In this document: piece by piece, positions 21,566-31,396 of the stretch
Layout: every line of letters starts with the position of its first letter
How positions within the stretch are numbered: the first letter of the stretch is position 1
Assembly: GCF_037893015.1 (NCBI RefSeq)
Contig: NC_133658.1
Coordinates: 426,775,890 to 426,839,889, forward strand
DNA length: 64,000 nt
Origin: Macrotis lagotis
Lineage: Eukaryota > Chordata > Mammalia > Peramelemorphia > Peramelidae
Direction of reading: 5' to 3'
Notes under the pieces: model-generated
Seen by the model: only the letters and a program-made list of their open reading frames with translations
What the model was told of the DNA's origin: nothing
Databases searched by the model: none
Program-made: the position numbers and the translations under genes

Positions 21566-22535
21566 TTTTTTATTTTTTTAATTTACATTTTTATTTATTT
21601 ACACATTACTAAAATAGTCTTGTTGTAAGAGTAAACATAATTCCCCCTTCCCCTCACAAAGGTAAAAAAACCTCATGAGAAATAAAATGAAAGAAAGAGA
21701 AAAATGTACTTTAGTCTTTGTTCCGATACCATCATCTCTGTTTCTCAAGTGGATCACATTCTTTTTTATAAGTCCATCAGAGAAGTTACTTCCATATTTT
21801 TCCACAGATGCTGTTACTAATTGTAATTACCTCCAATGATTCCTCCCCACTTTCATTTATTCTATTTTCTCTCTCCTTTCTCTCTGTCCCTCTTAAAAAA
21901 TGTACTGTGGGAAAGCTGAGATGCACAATGGACAGAGCACCAGCCCTGGGGCCAGGAGGCCCCAAGCCCACATCCCACCCCAGAGACCCAGAAATCACCC
22001 AGTTGCATGGTACTGGACAGGCCATCTTATCCCACTACCTTGTAAAAAGTAAAAAAAAAAAAAAACTGTTTTGTCTCTGACTATCCTCTCCTATGATGCA
22101 CCCTCTCCTCTATCACCTACATCCCTCTCCCCTCCCCCATTCTCTTTCTCCCATCCCTTCCTCTCCTTCCTCTAGATTTCTGTACCCTATTGCGTGTATA
22201 TGTTATTTCCCCACTGAACCATTTCTGATGAGAATCATTCTCCCCTCATTTTCCATCACCTTCTCCCCTCCCACTCCATTGCAAAAGCTTTTTCTTAACT
22301 CTTTTACATGAATATCTTATCCCATTCCACCTCTCCTTTCCCTTTCTCCCAGTACATTCCCTTTTCACCCATTGATTCCATCTTTAAAATCCTTATATTC
22401 AGCTCCCTCCTGTACCTTGTCCATAAATGCTCCTAACTATTCTAATAAATTATATGGTTCATATGAGCTATCAGTATCTTCTTCCCATGCAGAAATACAT
22501 GCAGTTCAACATTATTAAATCCCTCATAATTTACC
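21566..22535 (-). mobile_element. HAL1/L1-type 3' region carrying a captured SINE
   Basis: The plus strand starts with a T-rich tail (complement of poly(A)) and follows the order seen in the elements at 48,601, 50,759 and 55,685: 'gagtaaacataattccccc', 'ataagtccatcag', 'ttacttccatatttttccac', pyrimidine-rich block, 'ctctagatttctgtacccta', 'tttctgatgagaatcattct', 'cccatgcagaaatacatgca'. It then meets an L1 3' UTR of another type near 22,535. It is either the true tail of the long L1 to its right or a separate 5'-truncated HAL1-like insertion; I cannot decide. A SINE at 21,909-22,066 sits in the shared position. Confidence 0.7.
21909..22066 (+). repeat. SINE embedded in the 3' region (shared site)
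   Basis: Plus-strand tRNA-derived SINE: 'atgcacaatggacagagcac', 'agccctggggccaggaggcc', ending in A14 at about 22,051-22,065. It lies antisense to the LINE sequence around it, just after 'aaaaaatgtactgtg'. The copies at 51,493 and 56,199 lie at the same place; the copy at about 48,920 lacks it. Confidence 0.8.
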
Positions 22536-22753
22536 TTTATTTTTTTCTAACTTGACAGTAATGGTTTTTGTTCATTATTCAAAGTCCATAATTCTTTCTC
22601 TATATACAGATGTCATTCTCCATTGCAGATAGCCCAAAATTGTCCCTGGTTGTTGCACTGAAGGGATGAGCAAGTCCATCAGGGTTGATCATCACCCCCA
22701 TGTTGCTGTTAGGGTGTACAATGTTTTTCTGGTTCTGCTCATCTTGCTCAGCA

Positions 22754-23110
22754 TCAGTTCATCTTTGCCACCACAAACAAGGTTGCTATAAACATTTTTG
22801 TACAAGTGATGTTTTTACCCTTTGTCATCATCTCTTCAGGGTATAGACCCAGTAGTGTTATTGCTGGATCAAAGGGTATGCACATTTTTGTTGCCCTTTG
22901 GGCATAAACCCAAATTGCTCTCCAGAAAGGTTGGATGAGTTCGCAACTCCACCAACAATGTATTTGTGTCCCAGAATTCCCACATCCCTTCCAACATTGA
23001 TCATTGACCTTTTTGGTCATATTGGTCAGTCTGAGAGGTGTGAGTTGGTATCTCAGAGACTCTTTAATTTGCATTTCTCTAATAAGTAGTGATTTGGAGC
23101 ACTTTTTCAT
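22754..23110 (-). pseudogene. L1 ORF2 C-terminal block
   Basis: Open frame with 'MKKCSKSLLIREMQIKESLR', 'YQLTPLRLTNMTKK', 'CWKGCGNSGTQIHCWWSCEL', 'IQPFWRAIW', 'IPFDPAITLLGLYPEEMM'. These are the conserved landmarks of the L1 ORF2 C-terminal cysteine region and end (family knowledge: RY(H/Q)LTPVR, CWRGCG, HCWW, IPFDPAIPLLG). The frame is fused to short 3' UTR-derived residues. It is part of the L1 copy 22,536-31,396. Confidence 0.9.
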
Positions 23111-23549
23111 ATGACTATGGATTGCTTTGATTTCCTCAGCTATAGATTGACTTCACATATCCTTTCACCATTTGTTAATTGGGGAATGGCTTGTGTTTTT
23201 GAAAATTTGACTCAGTTCTCTGTATATTTTTGAAATGAATCCTTTGTCAGAAATACTAGTTTCAAAAATTGTTTCCCAATTTACTACATTTCTTTTGATC
23301 TTGGTTACAATTTGTCTGTGCAAAAGCTTTTTAATTTAATGCAGGCAGAATTTTCTAGTTTGTTTTGAATGATATTCTCTCTTTCTTTGTGATAAACTGT
23401 TTCCCTTTCCATAGATCTGACAGGTAAACTATTACTTCATCTTCTAGTTTGCTTAAAATATTGGTTTTTTATGTCTAAATCCTGTATCCATTTGGATCTT
23501 ATCTTGGTATAGGGTTTGAGGTGTTGATCTAATCTAAGTTTCTTCCATA

Positions 23550-23930
23550 CTAACTTTCAATTTTCCCAAAAGTTTTTATTGAAGAGAGAGAGTTTTTATC
23601 CCAATAGCCATACTCTTTGGGTTTATGAAACAGCAGATTACTATAATCATTTCCTGCTATTGCACCTATTCTATTCCACTGATCCATGACTCTATTTCTT
23701 TGCCAATACCCGGCAGTTTTGAGGACCGATGCTTTATAATATAATTTTAGATCTGGTAAGGCTAAGACACCTTCTTTTGCACTTTTTTTCATTGAATCCC
23801 TGGAAATTTTTGACTTTTTATTTCTCCAAATACATTTACTCATAACCTTTTCTAGCTCATTAAAGTACTTTTTTTGAGTTTTGATTGGTTGGGCAGTAAA
23901 CAGGTAGTATAGATTTGGGAGAATTATCAT
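23550..23930 (-). pseudogene. L1 ORF2 region C-terminal to the reverse transcriptase
   Basis: Open frame of 126 codons: 'MIILPNLYYLFTAQPIKTQK', 'KVMSKCIWRNKKSKIS', 'GVLALPDLKLYYKASVLKTA', 'GYWQRNRVMDQWNRI'. This matches the L1 landmarks ILPKxxYLF, FIWxxKK, LPDxKLYYKA and W.NR.....WNR. It lies in order between the RT block (24,725-25,081) and the C-terminal block (22,754-23,110). Confidence 0.9.
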
Positions 23931-24350
23931 TTTTTTGTATATTAGATTGACCTATCCATTAATTGCTGTATGCCCACTATTTAAATCTCATTATATTTGT
24001 GTGAGAAGTGTTTTGTAATTGTTTTCAAAAAGTTTTTAAGTCTGCCTTGGCAAGTAGCCTCCCAGGTATTTTTTTTTGTCTGAGATTACTTTGAATGGGA
24101 TTTATCTTTCTAGATCTTTCTGTTGTATCTTGCTAGTCATATATAGAAATGTTGAGCATTTATGAGGGTTTATTTTATATCCTGCTACTTTGCTAAAGTT
24201 GCTAATTATTTCTAGTAGTTTTTAGATGACTTTTTGGGATTCTCTAGGTATACCATCATGTCATCTGCAAATAGTGAGAGTTTTGTCTCCTCCTTCCCTA
24301 TTCTAATTCCTTCAATTTCTTTTTTTCTCTTATTGCTGAGGCTAACATTT

Positions 24351-25081
24351 CTAATATGATATTGAATAGTAGTGGTGATAATAGGCATCCTTGTTTCTCC
24401 CCAATCTTATTGGGAATACCTCAAGTCTAACCCCATTGCATATAATGTTTGTTGAAAGTTTCAGATAGATACTGCTTATTATTCTAAGGAACAAACCATT
24501 TATTCCTACACTTTCTTGTGTTTTAGTAGGAATGGGTGCTACATTTTTATCAAAAGCTTTTATCAGCATCTATTGAAATGATCATATTATTTCTGATTGA
24601 CATTTTATTGATATAATTGATTATACTAACAGTTTTTTAATATTGAGCCAACCCTGCATTACTGGGATAAATCCTATTTGTTCATAATGTATCATCCTAG
24701 TGATAACTTGTTGTAAACATTTTGCTAAAATTTATTTAATATTTCTGCATCTATATTCATCAGGGAGATAGGTCTATAATTTTCTTTCTCTGTTTTAACT
24801 CTTCCCGGTTTAAATGTCATCAGCATATTGGTGTCATAGAAAGAGTTAGGCAGAGTTCCATCTTCACCTATTTTCCCAAATAGTTTCAGTAGAATTGGAA
24901 CCAGTTGTTCCTTAAATGTTTGATAGAAATTCACTTGTGAATCCATCTGACCCTGGAGATTTTTTCTTAGGGAGTTCAATAATGGCTTGTTGAATTTTTT
25001 TTCTAAGATAGGGTTATTTAGGTATTTAATTTCCTCTTCATTTAATCTGGGCAACTTATATTTTTGTAAATATTCATCCAT
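24351..25081 (-). pseudogene. L1 ORF2 reverse transcriptase fragments
   Basis: The 118-codon frame 24,725-25,081 holds '[17 protein letters not shown]', '[19 protein letters not shown]', '[15 protein letters not shown]' and '[19 protein letters not shown]', RT motifs 0 to 1 of L1. The next piece, 24,351-24,569, keeps 'LIKAFDKN' (the AFDK motif region) and 'RIISSIYLKL'. Frame breaks lie between them. Confidence 0.9.
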
Positions 25082-25604
25082 TTCATTTAGATTATCAAAT
25101 TTATTGGTCTAGAGTTGGGCAAAACAGTCTGAATTCTTACTTTCATTTCCTCCTCATTGGTGGTGAGTTAACTGTTTTTCATTTATGACACTAGCAATTT
25201 TGTTTTCTATCTTTGTTTAATAAAATTGACCAGAGGTTTATCAATTTTATTGTATTTTTCATATAACAAGTTCATGGTTTTATTTATTAGTTCTTTTAGT
25301 TTATTAGTTCTTGCTTTCAATTTTATTAATTTCTTCTTTAATTTGTGGAATTTCTAATTTAGTATTTAACTGGAGGTTTTTAATTTGTTCTTTCTCTAAT
25401 TTTTTTAGTTGCATATTTAGTTCATTGATTTCCTCTTTCTCTAATTTATTCATATAAGCATTTAAACATATAATATATCCCCTGATAGCTACCTTGAATG
25501 TATCCCATAGGTTTTGATATGTTGTTTCATTATTGTCATTATCTAGGATGAAATAATTAATTCTTTCTATAATTTGTTATTTGATCCATTCATTTTTTTT
25601 TTTA

Positions 25605-25759
25605 GTTTTTTTTTTGCAAGGCAAATGGGGTTAAGTATTGGGTTAAGTGCCCAAGGCCAGCTAGGTAGTTATTAAGTGTCTGAGACCAGATTTGAACTCA
25701 GGTACTTCTGACTCCAGGGCTGGGGAACTATCCAATGCACCACCAACCCACCTCTCCCC
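25605..25759 (-). repeat. Marsupial SINE inserted in L1 ORF2
   Basis: Minus-strand copy. The plus strand shows the T-rich tail, then 'gcaaggcaaatggggttaag', 'tgagaccagatttgaactca', 'ggtacttctgactccagggc' and the head complement near 25,735-25,759. L1 sequence flanks it ('gatccattcat' before; 'cattctttaaaatg' after, now displaced to 28,617). It predates the DDX18 retrocopy, whose target duplication includes the SINE edge. Confidence 0.85.
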
Positions 25760-25768
25760 TCATTCTTT
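25754..25768. repeat. Target site duplication of the DDX18 retrocopy, left copy
   Basis: 'ctcccctcattcttt' is repeated exactly at 28,610-28,624. It sits just outside the T-run that is the complement of the retrocopy's poly(A) tail. A 15-bp perfect direct repeat is typical of L1-driven retroposition. Confidence 0.9.
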
Positions 25769-28609
25769 TTGTTTTTTTTTTCTTGTGGGGCATATTTTAT
25801 TTTCAAGAATGTCATGTTTGGATTACAATGAAAAAAATGGATACATAGTAAGATGTTTCTCATGAATCAGGTCAAAAGAAAAGAAGCAAATATCTTCTTC
25901 ATATAATCTATTACTATGGTAATAAGTACAAACAACCTTAAATTTATGGGGTTTGTTTAATGAGTTCTATAGGATCATAAGTTTTGGGCTAGAAGAAAAC
26001 TTAGAGGTCTATTTAGTACAAATCCTTTATTTTACAGATAAGGAAACTGAGGTCAAGAAAGGTTAAGGGACACAGATTACTGAGGAGTAATCAGTACCGA
26101 TCAAAAATCTACCAATTTAAAATCAAAAAAGGTTATGGATCCTTTGATTTAGCAGTCAGTATTTAGATTGGATCAAAGTCAATTTGTGTTATTCAAGAAA
26201 CAAGGAGAATAGGCCTTTATTTGTACAGTAAGCCCAAGAAGACTCTCATATCCTTGACTACATTAAGAGGTCATTAATATTGCAACACAAGTCACAGAGT
26301 TCTCCAAAGACAATGGTAAGGAATGATTGTATATAAAACAAAACAAATGCTCTTTAGAGAAACAGAATTGTTCCCAATTTGAAAATATAAATTCTTTGAA
26401 AAAATAATTTATAGTTAAAATTTTGTATTTTTTAAATCCACTGAAAAGAAAATGTCATTTGTCTTTTTGAAGCCAAGATAACCTTAGGTTCATCTCACTC
26501 ATTTTTTAATTAAGAAAATTTGGTTGAAGCCACTGAAATTGAGTGTAGTAAATGAGATCATAATCAAAATCCTGAAGGTTGTAAATATTCCATGGTTAGT
26601 ACAATGAAGACAAGTCTTTATCTGAGGACAGAGTTCTCAAAGATTACATATCAGTGAGAGAACTGCCTGCCATCAGATTTCTTCTTGCTAATGTGCTTGA
26701 AGATTTTGGACTTGTGGACATTCTTGGCTTTCTGGTAACCAAAACCACCACCACCACCTCTTTTTTGCATCCTGTTCCCCTGGCTGCTGTTCAAATTTAG
26801 GTCAACAAATGGAGGTACTTTGAAACCAAATGATAAAGCAACTTGAGGTAAGCTGTTAACATTGTAGATCTGCTTCAGAGAATGGGAATCATAAGTTCGA
26901 ACATAGGATTTATATGCCTCTTGTGCTGATTTATGAAGGAAGTAGTTCTTCTCAATTAGCTTTTCCAACTGAGACTGAATGTCAGAAATTTTTGACCAGG
27001 AAAATTCAAATTCACTTAATGGTACCTTTGCTTGCTTTAGGTAATGAAGAAAACCCAATTCTTCTGGTCTTAAAATAAGCAAAGCATGACCTCTTCCATT
27101 TATGCCTCTGGCTGTTCTACCTACACGATGAATATATTCCTTTGGATTGTCTGGAGGATCATACTGGACAATCCAGTCTACTGGTATATCTAGCCCTCTG
27201 GCAGCTACATCTGTACACAGCAAAATTCCAGAATCTGCATTGCAGAACTGAAAGAATGTAGTTGTCCATTTATTTTGCTTCTGTTTGCATGAATGGCCAT
27301 GACAGGTAAATTAATATAGTTCAGAAGCTCATAGTGGTATTTCACTGACATACATGAAGAAAAAAATACCATCGGTTTCTTCTTCTGATTTTTCTTGAGA
27401 AATGTAAAGAGTAAAAGGAACCTTTTCTCAGATGGACAAACAACATATCCCTGCTCAAGACCATCTACCATTGTAGTGTCTTTATCATCATCAACACCAA
27501 CATACAATGGTTCCTTTTTAAGGGAAATCTTTGCCCGATCTTCTACCTTACAAGTTTGTGTGGCAGAAAAGAGCATTGTTTGTCTTCGTTTTGGCAAAAG
27601 TTTGATGATCTGCTTCATTTCTTCCTCAAATCCAACTTCAAGAATTCAGTCAGCCTCATCAATAACAAGACACTGCAGATTTTTAAACATAAATCCTAGG
27701 GTGTTCTACATATGGTCCAAAAGTCGGCCAGGTGTTGCCACAATAATGTTAATCCCATTTGCAAGTTTCTGTGCCTCTACAGATCTATTACTGCCTCCCA
27801 TGATCAAACCATAGGTATGCACATGATAAGACATTAGCTCCTTAAGCACACCAAAGGTCTGCATAGCTAACTCTCGAGTAGGTGAGAGGATAAGGACCCC
27901 TGTTCCATTCCTAGGCATGAACTTTAATTTAACAATGAGTTCTATCAAAGGAATGAGGAATGCAAGGGTTTTGCCACTGCCTATTTTTGCAGCTGCTAGA
28001 ATATCCCTGCCTTCTAGAAGTGGTCTGATACTTTTATGCTGAATTTCAGTCATGTTAGTAAAGCCCATTTCTGCTATTGCTTTCAGAGTGCTTCCATTGA
28101 CAATATTAGTAAGTGAAGTGAATGAAGTATCTTCAAAAGACCCTGTTAATCCATGAGGAAGGCTGGGCAGTTCATCATCCGCTTTCTGATCCTCCACAGT
28201 GTTTTCTTTTATTTTGGGATCTTTCTCACCTTCATCATCAGATACCTCTTGGTCTTCAGTTTTTGTTTGTTTGTTTTCAGGTCCTGCATCAGCTGTATTT
28301 TTTCTTTTCTTTTTCCTTTTCTTTTTTAATTCAGAATTGGGAAGCAGTGCAGTTGATTCTTCATTGGCTGCTAATATTGTAGATTTCATGGGAGATTTTT
28401 CTACTTTTATTTCTTCTACTGTTTCTTCTGATACATGCTCATCTTGCACTTCTGATATATTGGCCCTCAAGGCCTCTTTCTGCTTGAGTCGCTGGTTCCT
28501 CTGAAGCAGCTTCTCATTCCACTTCTCGATTTTCTTGCACAGCAGCTTTATGGGAAGGTGTGACATGCTGCCGGCCATCCTCGCTCCCTGACTGCGCCCT
28601 TCCTTCTCC
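25769..28609 (-). pseudogene. DDX18: DDX18 processed pseudogene (retrocopy)
   Basis: Intronless copy of the mRNA of DDX18, a nucleolar DEAD-box RNA helicase (Has1 in yeast) that works in 60S ribosome assembly. From the minus strand: short 5' UTR (28,579-28,609), coding part 28,578 to about 26,651, 3' UTR, an AATAAA signal at 25,796-25,801 and a poly(A) tail at about 25,769-25,781. Motifs in order: Q-motif region (residues 172-184), Walker A 'AAKIGSGKT' (195-204, I where the family has T), PTRELA (233-238), TPGR (282-285), then DEAD, SAT, ARGLDIP and HRVGRTARG in later pieces, and the C-terminus '[16 protein letters not shown]'. Breaks: TAG at 27,706-27,708, TGA at 27,646-27,648, a frameshift near 27,286, loss of one Glu codon before '[10 protein letters not shown]', and loss of two residues near '[10 protein letters not shown]'. 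About 640 codons against about 670 in human. The parent gene is elsewhere. Confidence 0.95.
25968..26100. repeat. L3/MIR3-like fragment within the retrocopy 3' UTR
   Basis: Plus strand 'aggatcataagttttgggct', 'agaagaaaacttagaggtct', 'cagataaggaaactgaggtc', 'aagaaaggttaagggacaca' matches an old MIR3/L3-type repeat. It is either part of the parent DDX18 3' UTR or a later insertion. Its divergence suggests it came along in the transcript. Confidence 0.6.
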
Positions 28610-28624
28610 CTCCCCTCATTCTTT
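28610..28624. repeat. Target site duplication of the DDX18 retrocopy, right copy
   Basis: 'ctcccctcattcttt', identical to 25,754-25,768, directly beyond the 5' UTR end of the retrocopy. The L1 sequence resumes with 'aaaatgaaattattcag'. Confidence 0.9.
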
Positions 28625-29010
28625 AAAATGAAATTATTCAGTTTCCAGTTAATTTTAGGTCTATATCTCCTTGGCCCAATATTGCAAAAGATTTTTCATT
28701 TCATTATGATTTGTGCATTGAAATCACTTTATTGTCTATGGTACCTTTTAGGAGGATAAAGTTTCCTTCCTTATCTCTTAATGTTATCTATTTTAGCAGC
28801 TGCTTTCTCTGAGATAAGCATTGCTACCCCTGCTTTTTTCACTTCAGCTGAAGCAAAGTATATTTTGCTCCAACCTTTTACCTTTACTCTATATGTATCT
28901 CTCTACTTAGATGAACTTCTTGTAAGCAGCATATTGTAGGATTCTAATTTTTAATCCATTCTGCTATTCTCTTACATTTTAAGGGAGAGTTCATCCCATT
29001 CACATTCAAA
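28625..29010 (-). pseudogene. L1 ORF2 N-terminal (endonuclease) remnant with internal deletion
   Basis: Read from 29,010 leftward, the frame begins 'LNVNGMNSPLK', the usual start of the L1 endonuclease (family: LNVNGLNSP). The region that should encode 'AGVAILISDK' lies near 28,800-28,850. Comparison with the L1 copies at 46,300-46,720 and 58,930-59,350 shows that a few hundred bases between 'cattatgat' (about 28,705) and 'gaaatcactttattgtctat' (28,719) are missing, removing most of the C-terminal half of the endonuclease. Confidence 0.75.
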
Positions 29011-29829
29011 GTTATAATTATTAACTCTTTATTGCCTTGAATGTTATCTTCCCTCAGTTTGTATTCCCTCCCTTTACCCCTTTATCCATATGTGTTTTAT
29101 TTCTGAATACCACCACCTTCAGTGTGTTTGCCCTCCTATATCCAACACCCCTTCCCCTTTTGCTCCCTTTCCCTTTGCCCCTTCTTGCTTCCCTTCTTTC
29201 TGTTGATTCCCCCTTTCCTCCCCCCTCCCCCTTTCTCCTTTTAACACTTTAATGGTTAAGAAAAATTTCTTAAGTTAACTGTGTGTATGGTAACTTTAAG
29301 CCAATCTGATAAGAGTAAGATTCAGGTGGTTCTCACTTCCCTTCTTCTCCTATATTGCAATAAGTCATTTGTACTTCTTAATGTAATAAGATTTACCCCA
29401 TTCAGTCCCCTCCATCCTCCCATCTCTTTATTGTCTTCCTTTTTAAGGAGGTATCATTTTTAAATTCTTCTATCTGAGTCACAGAAAAATCATGAATGTA
29501 CTTCACTTCTGGCTATTTTCTCTACCAGAATTACAGTTAGTGAGAGTTATTAGAGTTTTTCTTCCATGTAAGAATATATCCAGTTTCTTCTTATTGTATA
29601 ACAGTTTCTTATATTTGCATATCTGCATATCTATCTCTTCTGACTAAATTTTCTCTAATAGAGTTACAATTCTTGAGAGTTGTTAAAGTCTTTCTTTCAG
29701 GTAGGGATATTGCCATTTTCATCTTATTTGATCACAGTTTTTTCCCTTCCTCCTCCCTTTGTTTTTAATTTTGCCTTTGCATGTGTCTCTTGAGTCGCCT
29801 GTTTAAAGTCCAACTTTTCTATTAAGCTC
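29011..29829 (-). other. Long purine-rich inter-ORF region of the L1
   Basis: About 800 bases between the end of ORF1 and the start of ORF2 without a frame. Plus-strand composition is pyrimidine-rich (29,100-29,245 particularly), hence purine-rich on the element strand. The same kind of sequence follows the ORF2 start at 59,520-59,940. In human L1 the gap is only tens of bases, so this is a long spacer; I see no coding sequence in it. Confidence 0.65.
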
Positions 29830-30750
29830 TGGTCTTTTCATCAGGAAAAGTTGAAAGTCTACTATTTCATTAAATGTCCATCTTTTTCCCTGGAAGAGAA
29901 GGCTCAATTTTTCCTGATATTGGATTATTGACTGGATTCCATGCTCCCTTGCTTTTTGGAATATTGCATTCCAGGCCCTTTAATCCTTTAATGTTGATGC
30001 TGCCAGTTCCTGTGTAACCCTTACTGTGACTCCATGGTATTTAGATTGTTTCTTTCTGGCTGCTTGCAGGATTATCTCTTTTATCTGATGGTTCTGGAAT
30101 TTGGCTACAACATTCCTTGGTGTCTTCATTTTGGGATCCCTTTTCAGAGGGGATCAATGTATTTTTTCAATAATTATTTCGCCCACTGGTTCCATGATAT
30201 CAGGGTAGTTTTCCATCACTAAATACTCTTATATTAAGTCCAGGCTTTTTTCCCCCTTCAATCTTTTCAGGAAGACTAATAATTTTTTGGTTATGTTTCC
30301 TCCATCTATTCTTGAGGTCAGTGGTTTTGCTGACAAGGTTTCCTTCTATTTTTTCAATTTTTTGGTTTTGTTTAGCCAATTATTGTTGTCTCATGAAGTC
30401 ATTGGTTTCAATAGGCTCCATTCTTTTTTTCAGGGAAGGATTTTTTTCATTTACCTTTTTCAACTCCTTTTCTAATTGGTCAATTCTATTTTTGTAAGAG
30501 TTTTCCCTTTGTTCATTTGAGGTTTTGAGAGAATTATTTTCTTTTTGCATTTGTCCAATTGTATTTTCCAAGGATTTGTTTTCTTGTTTCAAGGTGTTAA
30601 TTTTTTCTTGGGTTTCTTTTCCCAAATTTTCCAATTGCTTTGTAAACTCCCTCCTGATTTCTTCAAGGTAATCTGTCTGTGCTGGAGACCAAATCATATT
30701 CTCCTCAGGGGTTCTATGTCTCTCTAAATTAGGATCTTTTCTTTCTAGGA
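29830..30750 (-). pseudogene. L1 ORF1 (coiled coil + RRM/CTD), broken
   Basis: ORF1 protein binds L1 RNA and forms trimers through a coiled coil. The frame 30,380-30,697 encodes a heptad-rich coiled coil ('LEEIRREFTKQLENLGKETQ', 'EKINTLKQENKSLENTI', 'RIDQLEKELKKVNEKN'). The open reading continues upstream to about 30,750. Toward the left, 29,880-30,150 keeps antisense landmarks of the RRM/C-terminal domain ('gtccatctttttccctggaa' for the 'FQGKRW' equivalent). The frame is broken in the middle. Confidence 0.8.
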
Positions 30751-31052
30751 ATTTTTCTATGGTCCCCTACAATCTTGTGTTGGTAGAGGGGGCTGGTTCA
30801 AAGAGGTTAGGTATTGAGATGCCTAGAGGCTTTACTTACTGGGTATAATATCTCCAGGTGGCCAGTAGGGGATTCTGGTTGCTCACTGAATGGCTTCTGG
30901 GAGCTTTGGAGGCTTTTCTCCATGGATGTAATATCTCTTCCCAGCCAGTAGGGGTACTAGAAGCTGTAACCTACTCTTCAGCCCTTCCTGTAAATCCCAG
31001 ACTGTCAGTCCCATGGCCATGCCTCAAGTCTCTGGTTGTTTCTCAGAGGGAA

Positions 31053-31154
31053 GTGATTCCCACAGCTAAGTGCTTCTCACAGTTGATTGGTTCCCACAGC
31101 TATGTGGTTCCCACAATGCAGTGATTCCCACAGCAATGTGGTTCCCACAGCAAA
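31053..31154. repeat. Six 17-bp tandem repeats in the L1 5' UTR
   Basis: Units starting at 31,053, 31,070, 31,087, 31,104, 31,121 and 31,138, consensus GTGRTTCCCACAGCNAT. They lie between ORF1 and the 5' end of the L1. They could be promoter-like monomers, but no function is shown by the sequence. Confidence 0.85.
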
Positions 31155-31372
31155 ATCTCCCAGGGCTGATCTTAGATTAGCCCTCCTCTCACCCCTCCCC
31201 CACTGGCTCTCTGCACACCCCACACCCCTGATCCCTGAAGACAGACCTTGAGGTATGGGATGTTTTCCTAGCTTCTCTTTCTGGTTTTTGTGTATAGGAC
31301 TTCCATAAAGAGGTTTATTTCATATTGTTTATGTGGGAAAATCAGGAAACCTTGGCACAGCACCTGGCTTCT

Positions 31373-31384
31373 CTCCACCATCTT
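31373..31384 (-). promoter_or_regulatory. YY1-like site at the L1 5' end
   Basis: Minus strand reads 'CCAAGATGGTGG' close to the 5' end of the element. In human L1 a CCAAGATGGC site at the same place binds YY1 and sets the transcription start (family knowledge). The equivalents here lie near 32,760, 53,950, 54,412 and 57,984. Confidence 0.6.
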
Positions 31385-31396
31385 GGTAGGAAGTCT

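Larger units (their letters stand above)
22536..31396 (-). mobile_element. Long L1 copy interrupted by a SINE and a DDX18 retrocopy
   Basis: Read right to left: 5' end with 'CCAAGATGGTGG' (complement near 31,373-31,384), a 5' UTR with six 17-bp tandem repeats (31,053-31,154), ORF1 (about 29,830-30,750), a long purine-rich inter-ORF stretch (about 29,010-29,810), ORF2 (from about 29,010 down to about 22,750), and a 3' UTR part. The ORF2 is split by insertions at 25,605-28,609 and has lost a few hundred bases of the endonuclease region near 28,715. It has multiple frame breaks and is dead. The SINE and pseudogene inside date it as older than both. Confidence 0.8.

Noticed and set aside
21808-22311. 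Proline- and serine-rich plus-strand frames near 22,000
   Set aside because: They arise from the pyrimidine-rich LINE 3' region and an embedded SINE. Similar frames occur at 51,403 and 56,275 for the same reason.
26651-28578. An intact DDX18 helicase gene
   Set aside because: No introns, two nonsense codons and a frameshift, with a poly(A) tail and target duplications. It is a processed pseudogene.
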